Source of the DNA: Acidobacteriaceae bacterium
GTDB lineage: Bacteria > Acidobacteriota > Terriglobia > Terriglobales > Acidobacteriaceae
Direction: 5' to 3'
Assembly (NCBI GenBank): GCA_027311125.1
Contig: DAICZO010000471.1
Coordinates: 1-21,777, forward strand
Length of the DNA stretch: 21,777 nucleotides
The notes below the pieces were generated by a model that made no database searches, was not told where the DNA came from, and saw only the letters and a list, made by a program, of their open reading frames with translations. Position 1 is the stretch's first letter. Every line of letters starts with the position of its first letter. Position numbers and translations under genes: made by a program. Shown in pieces: positions 8,592 to 15,259 of the stretch.

Positions 8592-8842
8592 CCCGTATCC
8601 GGTGGACCGGCCGCAAGCTCCTCCTCCAGGCGCTGGTGCAGCCTTTCGCTGAAGCCCACCGGCAGCTCGAAGACCCGGTCATCGGCTGTCAGCAGCAAGA
8701 TATTTCTGGTGGAGTCCAGAATCGCCGAGCACACCTCGCAGTGCTCCAGATGCAGCTCGATCTGCGCCAGCAACTCCGCATCCAGCGTGTGGTCCAGATA
8801 CTCCGAGATGTGCGCCCACACATGCTTACATTCCAGTCTCAT
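8588..8842 (-). CDS. Soluble zinc-finger anti-sigma factor (ZAS/zf-HC2 type)
   Basis: This 84-aa protein should bind and hold the ECF sigma factor encoded just upstream. The start is the ATG at 8842, with GGGAGG (8853-8848) 5 nt before it; seven extra residues from an upstream GTG at 8863 are unlikely. The motif His31-x3-Cys35-x2-Cys38, with Cys5 as likely further ligand, is the classic zinc anti-sigma signature. The 45-residue tail is charged and has no membrane helix, so the protein should stay in the cytoplasm. In the soluble ZAS family (RsrA type) the zinc site can respond to oxidation, but that is inference here. Its ATG overlaps the sigma stop as ATGA, so translation is probably coupled. 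Confidence 0.88.
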   Translation of the reverse strand: MRLECKHVWAHISEYLDHTLDAELLAQIELHLEHCEVCSAILDSTRNILLLTADDRVFELPVGFSERLHQRLEEELAAGPPDTG

Positions 8843-9423
8843 GGACGCCTCCCAAATAACCATCTCCGACGCGGCGGCTCCTGTCGCCCGATCTCCCGCA
8901 CCAACCGCTTCTGCAACATCATCCGTGCGCGATGCAGCCGCACCTTCACCACCTGCTCCGACACGCCCAGTTGCCGAGCCGTCTCGTCGGTATCCAGCTC
9001 ATTCATCGTGCGCAGTACAAACACCTCACGATAGATCAACGGCAGCTCCTCAACGGCTACCCGTATCTGGTGTCGCAGTTGCTTATTCTCGAGAGCTTCG
9101 CTTGGAATCTCCCGCCAGTCGGTCAGGAACGCTGGCGTAAAGTCCCCGTCGCTCTGCTCCAACGTATCCTCCAGCGAATCCAGCCGTTCGCGTTTGGCCT
9201 GTCGCAGCTTTCCGCGCGCTGCATTCATCGTAATCGTCGTCAGCCAGGTGCTGAACTTGGCCTCCGACCGAAACGACTTCAGCCCGCGATACGCCAGTAT
9301 CACAGCCTCCTGCGCCACATCTTCTGCATCTGCTTCATTCCGCACAATCGACATCGCCGTCAGAAATACCAATCGCTCGTACGGACGAATCAGCCCATGA
9401 AACAAGGCTGTGTCGCCTGCCAC
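8839..9423 (-). CDS. ECF-type RNA polymerase sigma factor
   Basis: This is a 194-aa sigma-70 family protein if read from the GTG at 9423. Region 2 occupies about residues 8-75 (LIRPYERLVFLTAMSIVRNEADAEDVAQEA, then KFSTWLTTITMN), and region 4 about 125-180 (EELPLIYREVFVLRTMNEL, TARQLGVSEQVVKVRLHRAR). Regions 1.1 and 3 are absent, as in ECF factors. It ends in an Arg-rich tail. The start is doubtful: the frame continues upstream as IVSQETELIARIVAGD, which matches the usual beginning of such proteins, but it contains no ATG, GTG or TTG before the TGA at 9465-9463. An ATC at 9459 and a CTG at 9438 each have a good ribosome site 6 nt upstream. It forms an operon with the anti-sigma gene through a 4-nt overlap. 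Confidence 0.93.
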   Translation of the reverse strand: MAGDTALFHGLIRPYERLVFLTAMSIVRNEADAEDVAQEAVILAYRGLKSFRSEAKFSTWLTTITMNAARGKLRQAKRERLDSLEDTLEQSDGDFTPAFLTDWREIPSEALENKQLRHQIRVAVEELPLIYREVFVLRTMNELDTDETARQLGVSEQVVKVRLHRARMMLQKRLVREIGRQEPPRRRWLFGRRP

Positions 9424-9470
9424 AATTCTCGCGATCAGCTCTGTCTCCTGGCTAACGATGGTTCACTCCC
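9424..9470 (-). promoter_or_regulatory. Two ribosome-site-like sequences facing non-standard start codons of the sigma gene
   Basis: On the minus strand GGGAG (9470-9466) is 6 nt before ATC (9459-9457), and AGGAG (9449-9445) is 6 nt before CTG (9438-9436). Both codons are in the sigma frame. The canonical GTG at 9423 has only a weak GCGAG nearby. This favours initiation upstream of the GTG, at a rare codon. Confidence 0.4.
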
Positions 9471-9526
9471 AACTACGGCACTCTCGCCGGAATAAGCTGC
9501 TGTCCGTGCGCCAGCAACTCTCGGGC

Positions 9527-9563
9527 ACTCCTCATAGGAGTCGCTTCCCCGCAAATGGTTACA
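9527..9563 (-). promoter_or_regulatory. Candidate ECF-type promoter and dyad upstream of the sigma gene
   Basis: On the minus strand TGTAACC (9563-9557) is followed by CGACT (9543-9539) after 13 bp, which resembles an ECF promoter with an AAC-type -35 box, though the spacing looks short. The -10 candidate overlaps the inverted repeat ACTCCT-CAT-AGGAGT (9527-9541). Autoregulation by the sigma factor is common in this family but is only inferred here. Confidence 0.3.
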
Positions 9564-9579
9564 GCCAGAATAATCGACG

Positions 9580-11199
9580 TTACGAAATCATCTGCCGAGC
9601 CCCACCGTAACGAATTTCCACGATGGTGCAGTCGTCCGAGCTGGGCGCACTGCCCATAAACGTCTGCACCTCGCTCAGAATTGCCTCCACATTCGGCAGC
9701 TTCACCGCTTCCTCCAGGGCTGCATCCCCGTAGAAGTCGCCATCCACGTTCTCCGCTTCGGTCACGCCATCCGTCACCAACAGCAGCCGATCCCCGGCCT
9801 GCATCTGGTACTTCGACGACTCGTACGACACACTCGGCAGCAGGCCCACCACCAGGTTGGACGCCTGCAGCTTCACCACCGTATCGCCCCGGACGACCAG
9901 CGGCTTGACGTGGCCGCAGTTCATATACTCCACCACGCCGTCCTGCATCACCCGCGCCATTACCATCGTCGCGTACTTGCCAACATCCTTCGCGAAAAGG
10001 AACTGGTTGGCTACGGACGCAATCTCTGGCAACGGCGACTCCGCCATCACCAGCGCGTACAGCATCCCCTGCAGTGTCGACGCTAACAGCGCCGCCGAAA
10101 TTCCCTTTCCGGAGATGTCCGCAATGATCACATACAAGCTTCCGTGCGCTTCAATCACGTCGTAGAAGTCGCCGCCAATCTCCAGGCAGGGAATGCTCCG
10201 CGCGGCAAACTCGACATAGGGCAGCTTCGGCATCTGCACCTTCATCAGTCCCTGCTGAATCTGTGCTGCAATCCCCAACTCCGTCCTGTACTTGCGCGCC
10301 GCCACCTCCGACTCCACCAGGTAGGCATTCTCCACCAGCGCCGCCGCTTCCTTGGCGATGGTCTCGAGCAGGTCGTGCTCCACCAAGGTCAACCGACCGG
10401 CATGCAGGCGACTGTCCAGATACAGCACCCCCATGGTCTCCGGAGCGCTGCCTGCATCCGCTGAGCGCCGCCTCAGAGGAATGCAGATGACCGACCGGAT
10501 GTTGTGCACCACCATGCTCTCGGACGTCATCTGCGACTCGGCCGAAAGCGTGTCCGTGACAATGAATTTCGACTGCCCGAGAATCGCCTGCTGAATGGCG
10601 GACCGCGAGATATTCGAGTCGTCCTCGGGTACCGGCCCGTTCAGCGTCCGGCCCACGGCCAGCCGCATACCGCCCTCACCGTCGTTCAAAAACACAAACC
10701 CGCGTTCCACCTTGGTCAACTGCAGCGTGATCTCCACCAGCGACACCAGTATCTCTTCGATCGCGCCAAACTCATTCAGCCGTCGTGCTGCCGCCAGAAA
10801 CCACTTGAGTCGTTCAAAGTCCGATCCCGTCTTCGTCAACACCTTCAGGTCAGGCAGGATTCCGCTCGCGTTACTGCCCGCCTCGCCGCCCTCGCGCACC
10901 ATGCGCAGTGTGGGTCCCAGATCCGATCCCAGTTGAATAATGTCGCCCGGATGCACCACTCGCCGTTCAACTCGATCACCGTTCACAAACGTTCCAAACC
11001 GGCTGCCCTGGTCTACCAGCACCAGCCCGTCATCTTCAAGCACAATCATCGCGTGCTCGCGCGAGACTGACTTATCGGCCACTACGCAGTCGCGGTCCGC
11101 CAGACGACCCAGCGTAAAAGGAAAGTGATCCAGCACAAGATGCTGGTCGGGCAAGCCTTCGGTGACAACATGCAAGGCAAATTGGTTCTGAGTGTCCAT
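9580..11199 (-). CDS. FHA-GAF-PP2C (SpoIIE-type) serine/threonine protein phosphatase
   Basis: This is a 539-aa cytoplasmic signalling protein. I prefer the ATG at 11199 over one at 11205, because AGGA is 5 nt upstream of it. Residues 5-100 form an FHA domain with the phosphothreonine-binding residues Gly31-Arg32, Ser46-Arg47-x-His49 and Asn73-Gly74. Residues 135-300 form a GAF domain (FERLKWFLAAARRLNEF to ALVENAYLVE). Residues 320-537 form a PP2C/SpoIIE phosphatase with the metal Asp residues in GGDFYD (Asp344) and ADISGKG (Asp361), then LLLVTDGVTEAEN and DDCTIVEIRYG. It should dephosphorylate Ser/Thr residues, with the FHA domain docking on a phosphorylated partner. The divergent gene encodes a Ser/Thr kinase, an obvious candidate partner. 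No anti-sigma-antagonist (STAS) gene is visible nearby. No membrane helix is present. Confidence 0.92.
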   Translation of the reverse strand: MDTQNQFALHVVTEGLPDQHLVLDHFPFTLGRLADRDCVVADKSVSREHAMIVLEDDGLVLVDQGSRFGTFVNGDRVERRVVHPGDIIQLGSDLGPTLRMVREGGEAGSNASGILPDLKVLTKTGSDFERLKWFLAAARRLNEFGAIEEILVSLVEITLQLTKVERGFVFLNDGEGGMRLAVGRTLNGPVPEDDSNISRSAIQQAILGQSKFIVTDTLSAESQMTSESMVVHNIRSVICIPLRRRSADAGSAPETMGVLYLDSRLHAGRLTLVEHDLLETIAKEAAALVENAYLVESEVAARKYRTELGIAAQIQQGLMKVQMPKLPYVEFAARSIPCLEIGGDFYDVIEAHGSLYVIIADISGKGISAALLASTLQGMLYALVMAESPLPEIASVANQFLFAKDVGKYATMVMARVMQDGVVEYMNCGHVKPLVVRGDTVVKLQASNLVVGLLPSVSYESSKYQMQAGDRLLLVTDGVTEAENVDGDFYGDAALEEAVKLPNVEAILSEVQTFMGSAPSSDDCTIVEIRYGGARQMIS

Positions 11200-11424
11200 G
11201 GTCATCCTGCGTTCTATCCCGAGCGATCACTCCCGGTTACGTTTAGAAAAGTCTCAGGCTCTAACTACATCCACCTATCCCACCCAAGATAGCGCAATCT
11301 TCCTCGCTGACACGCAAATATCCGCGCCAAAGCGTACTATCTTTTGTTAACTTAGAAGTATCTAAAATTGGCACCTAAAGGTTGCACTTGATTTTCATCG
11401 CAGGCCAAGAACGCTCTTCTTCCT
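11200..11424. promoter_or_regulatory. Divergent intergenic region between phosphatase and kinase
   Basis: These 225 bp carry the promoters of two divergent signalling genes. The AT-rich part at 11341-11370 has a dyad TTAGA-AGTA-TCTAA (11352-11365) overlapping a possible -10 box TAAAAT (11363-11368) for the kinase. No well-spaced -35 box is seen for either direction. Confidence 0.4.
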
Positions 11425-14400
11425 ATGAATGACGATGGCGGAGTTCGACCACCGAATCCCCCCGGCCAACAGGGTTCTGCCGGAGTGCGTGCTCCGCTCC
11501 CGGGTGAAAGCTCCTCCGCCAATATCCCCGCGCCCAACTCCACCTCTCCGCTCGACTCACCCACCGTCCTCAACATTCCTGCCCAGGAGATCTTCTCCGG
11601 CACATCGCTGCCTCGTCCCCCGACCCGTCCGCCTGATCGCGAAGCACCTCCGGGTGCCGATCTTGCCACCGGAGACATCATTGGTAACCGCTACGAGATT
11701 ATCTCCATGCTGGGCGTCGGTGGCATGGGAGCGGTATACAAAGCCAAAGATCTGGAAATAGGCCGACTGGTCGCCTTCAAGGTTATCCGGCCCGAGTTTG
11801 CCCGCGACCGCGCCATTATTGATCGCTTCAAGCAGGAGCTATTACTCGCCTCCCAGGTTACACACAAGAACGTCATCCGCATCTTCGATCTCGGTGACGC
11901 CGATGGCCTCAAGTTCATCACCATGGAGTACATCGACGGGCGCGACCTGCATGCCATTCTGCGCGAACGCGGCTCCTTCCCTCCCGACGAAGTAATCGCC
12001 ATCATCCGTCAGGTCTGCCGCGCCCTGCAGGCCGCCCACACCGTTGGGGTGGTCCACCGCGATCTGAAGCCCCAGAACATTCTTCTGGACAGCTCCGGCC
12101 GTGCCCTCGTCATGGACTTCGGCCTTGCCCGGACCCTCGAAGACAATGGCATGACCCAGTCCGGCAGCCTGGTCGGAACCATGGAGTACATGTCTCCCGA
12201 GCAGGCCCTCGGCAAACCTGTCGACCAGCGCTCCGACATCTTTGCCCTCGGCATCATCTTCTACGAGCTGCTGGCGGGCTCCACCCCGTTCCAGGCCCAG
12301 AGCGCGGTCGCCAGCCTCATCCTGCGCACGCAGCAAAGCGTCGAACCCCTCTCCAACATCAATCCTGCCATCCCCAAGCCCCTCTGCGACGTCGTCTGCA
12401 AATGCCTCGAACGCGACGTCAACCTCCGCTACCAGACTGTAGGCCAGATCCTGATCGATTTGGACGTCTGCGCCGGCGATGCTCCCGCCACGGCCTTCAG
12501 CGCTGTAACGCAGATCCACTCCTCCCTGCGCATCCCCGCTCCGGCGCTCCCGCAGCGCAAGACGATCTGGGGCCAGCCAGCCTGGAAGGTTTTCTCGGTC
12601 GCCGCCACACTGCTGCTGGTGCTTACCTTCGGCCTTGCCTACCGCACCGGACTCTTCTCCCGCGTAGCCAACGCGGTTACCGGGCAGTCCGGACCCAAGC
12701 TCTCTCTCGCAGTATTCCCCCTGCGTAACGCCTCCGGAGACACCTCCATCGACTGGATGAGCTCCAGCCTCGCCGACATGCTCACCACCGCGGTTGGCCA
12801 GTCCATACAGCTCCGTACCGTCTCGCCCGAGCGTTTACGTCAGGTCTACGCCGATCTCCGCCTGACCCCCGAATCCACCCTCGACCCCGCCATGGTCAAA
12901 CGTATCGCCAGCTTCACCACCGCTGACACCATCGTCTCCGGCCAGTACGTCCGCCTCGGCGATCAGATCGACATCCAGGTCGATCTACAGGACCTCAAAA
13001 ACGAGCGCAGCACCACCCTGAAGGCCAGCGCCACGCAGCAGACCCTGCCCGCTGCGATCGCAACCCTGGCCGACTCCATCCGCAAGAACCTGTCGCTCTC
13101 CTCTGCCGACGTCAAAGCCCTGCAGGCCCAGTCCTTCCAGCCCACCTCCACCTCCGCTACCGCCCTGCGCGACTATAATCAGGCCGTCGCCCTCGCCGGT
13201 AAAGGCAGAAACCTCGATGCCAATCAACTGCTCACCAACGTCGTCCAGCAGGATCCTCAGTTTGCGCTGGCCTACGCCCTGCTGGGACAGGTCCAATCCG
13301 AACTCGGCTATCAGGCCGAGGCGGAACAGTCCTCCCGCCGCTCGCTCGAACTCGCCGAAAACCAAAGCCTACCCCCTGTCGTACAGGACCTGATCCACGC
13401 CAATCATGCCCGTATCATCCAGTCCAACGACAAAGCCATCGAGGCCTACCAGCGGCTGGCCCACAACCTTCCTGGCAACACCGACGTCCAGTACGCGCTC
13501 GCCAGCCTGTACGTCGAAACCGGCGTCTACGACAAGGCCCGCACCATCATCACCAGCCTGCTCAAGGAAGACCCCAAAAACGTCCGCGCCCTGTGGCAGA
13601 TGGGCGTCATTGAGATCACCAGCAACAATCCCCAGGCCGCACTCGACCCTCTCGGGCAGGCCCTGACCATCACGATTCAGACCGACAACCAGGAGATGAA
13701 AGCCCTCACCCTGCTCGCCACGGGCATCTGCTACCGTCTGCTCAACAAGCCTGACGACGCCCTCCGCAACTATCAGGAGTCGATCGCGATCAACCAGAAG
13801 CTGGGCCACAAACGCGGAATGGCGGCGGCACTCGACGAGATGGCACTCGTCCAATCCAGTGCCGGAAACTCCGACGCGGCCCTTGCCAGCTACCAGAAAG
13901 CACTCGCCCTGCTGCGCGAGATCGGCATGACCAAAGAAGTCGGAGATACCCTGATGGATATGGGTGGACTACTCTCCGATCGCGGCGAGTCCGACCAGGC
14001 CCTGCAGGCGTATCAGGAAGCCCTCAAAACCCAGCGCGCCTCCGGAGATGAGAACTTCGAGGCTCTCTGCCTGAACAACATCGCCGACGTCTACGTCAGC
14101 CGAGGTGATACCGGCAGCGCCTTCACCTACTACCAGCAGGCACTGCAGTTGCGCGAGAAACTCGGTGTCCCCGGCTACCTCGCCCAGACTCTGCTCGGTA
14201 TGGGCCAGGCCTACACCAAGGACGGACAGTACGACGATGCCATCAAGTCTCTCATCCGTGGGCTGGATCTAGCCCGCAAAGCCGACGACCCACGCACCGC
14301 CGCGCTTATCTCCCACCAGATGGGCATGGTCTTCGCCAACGAAGGTCGCTTCGGTGCCGCAGTCAACTCTATCCAGGACTCGCTCAAAGGCCTTCATACG

Positions 14401-15105
14401 CTGGGCGAAAAGAGCGTCTCCCTGGCCGAGGCCCAGAACGATCTCGCCGAAGCCCTGGCCCGCGCCGGTCGCAACGCCGAAGCCAGCACCGCACTTGACG
14501 GTGCCGACACCATCGCCCACGACTTCAGCAACGAAATCCTGATGGCCAAGCTGTTCAACACCCGCGGCGACATCGCACTTTACCAGGGCGACTCGCAGGC
14601 CGCAGCCCAGCACTTCCGCAAAGCGCTCCAGCTCGTCCAGCATCGTAACGAAGCCAGCACTACCGCCCTTACCCAGCTCAATCTGGCTCGCGTGGCCCTT
14701 GCCGAAGGTCACGCCCGCGAAGCCCTTACCAGCCTCGCGCCGCTGGTCAACAAGCGCACCACCTTCGACCAGAACCTTGCCATCCGCCTCTCCTCCGCTT
14801 ATGCCGAGGCGCTCATCGCCACCAATACCCTGTCACCGGCTCGCCAGTCCCTGCTGACCGATCTTGGCGACGCAGAAAGATCCGGCATGAAGCCTGAGAT
14901 CGGCCGCATCAACTACCTCCTCAGCCTCATCGCCAAGGCCACCAACAACAACGGTGAGGCCGCCAACTATAGCCGCCAGGCTATCCGCAGCTTCGATAGC
15001 ATCCGCACGGAGCCGGGTAGCGAATCCATCCTCCAGCGAGCCGACCTGAAAGCTATCTATCAAGTCTGCAATGAGACCATCGCCGCAGCCACACCCAAGC
15101 CATAA
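11425..15105 (+). CDS. Transmembrane Ser/Thr protein kinase with TolB/FlgO-like and TPR repeat region
   Basis: The protein has 1226 aa. After an 80-residue Pro-rich N-terminus, residues 83-345 form a complete Hanks-type kinase: glycine loop GVGGMGAVY, Lys119 in VAFKVI, catalytic HRDLKPQN (His211-Asp213), DFG at 231-233, then GTMEYMSPEQ and RSDIFALGIIFYEL. All catalytic residues are present. One hydrophobic segment near 388-410 is the likely membrane helix. Residues 423-558 resemble the TolB N-terminal/FlgO-like alpha-beta domain (LAVFPLRNASGD, ADTIVSGQYVRLGDQIDI). Residues 578-1218 hold about 16 TPR-like helix pairs, many with a 40-residue period, which should lie outside the cytoplasm as a binding surface. 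No clear ribosome site precedes the ATG. It is divergent from the FHA-PP2C phosphatase. Its substrate and ligand are unknown. Confidence 0.95.
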   Translation: MNDDGGVRPPNPPGQQGSAGVRAPLPGESSSANIPAPNSTSPLDSPTVLNIPAQEIFSGTSLPRPPTRPPDREAPPGADLATGDIIGNRYEIISMLGVGGMGAVYKAKDLEIGRLVAFKVIRPEFARDRAIIDRFKQELLLASQVTHKNVIRIFDLGDADGLKFITMEYIDGRDLHAILRERGSFPPDEVIAIIRQVCRALQAAHTVGVVHRDLKPQNILLDSSGRALVMDFGLARTLEDNGMTQSGSLVGTMEYMSPEQALGKPVDQRSDIFALGIIFYELLAGSTPFQAQSAVASLILRTQQSVEPLSNINPAIPKPLCDVVCKCLERDVNLRYQTVGQILIDLDVCAGDAPATAFSAVTQIHSSLRIPAPALPQRKTIWGQPAWKVFSVAATLLLVLTFGLAYRTGLFSRVANAVTGQSGPKLSLAVFPLRNASGDTSIDWMSSSLADMLTTAVGQSIQLRTVSPERLRQVYADLRLTPESTLDPAMVKRIASFTTADTIVSGQYVRLGDQIDIQVDLQDLKNERSTTLKASATQQTLPAAIATLADSIRKNLSLSSADVKALQAQSFQPTSTSATALRDYNQAVALAGKGRNLDANQLLTNVVQQDPQFALAYALLGQVQSELGYQAEAEQSSRRSLELAENQSLPPVVQDLIHANHARIIQSNDKAIEAYQRLAHNLPGNTDVQYALASLYVETGVYDKARTIITSLLKEDPKNVRALWQMGVIEITSNNPQAALDPLGQALTITIQTDNQEMKALTLLATGICYRLLNKPDDALRNYQESIAINQKLGHKRGMAAALDEMALVQSSAGNSDAALASYQKALALLREIGMTKEVGDTLMDMGGLLSDRGESDQALQAYQEALKTQRASGDENFEALCLNNIADVYVSRGDTGSAFTYYQQALQLREKLGVPGYLAQTLLGMGQAYTKDGQYDDAIKSLIRGLDLARKADDPRTAALISHQMGMVFANEGRFGAAVNSIQDSLKGLHTLGEKSVSLAEAQNDLAEALARAGRNAEASTALDGADTIAHDFSNEILMAKLFNTRGDIALYQGDSQAAAQHFRKALQLVQHRNEASTTALTQLNLARVALAEGHAREALTSLAPLVNKRTTFDQNLAIRLSSAYAEALIATNTLSPARQSLLTDLGDAERSGMKPEIGRINYLLSLIAKATNNNGEAANYSRQAIRSFDSIRTEPGSESILQRADLKAIYQVCNETIAAATPKP

Positions 15106-15200
15106 CTGCACTGAAGCCGTCATCACCCGCAGGTCTCCACCACGTCACGCCCCCGCCTATTTCATTTTTCCTGGGCATGGGACTTTCTTGCCGTGTTCCA

Positions 15201-15240
15201 CAAAAGAAAAGTGCGCGCAGGCACTTGGCCCACGCGCACT
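15201..15240 (-). terminator. Rho-independent terminator after the surface-protein gene
   Basis: Read on the minus strand, an 8-bp GC-rich stem (15240-15233 with 15217-15210, AGTGCGCG and its complement) encloses a 15-nt loop and is followed by ttttcttttg. It lies 19 bp beyond the stop of the minus-strand gene. The convergent kinase gene could also use the stem from the other side, but its plus-strand tail is not T-rich. Confidence 0.75.
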
Positions 15241-15259
15241 CTGATTCGTTGCGTTTACG

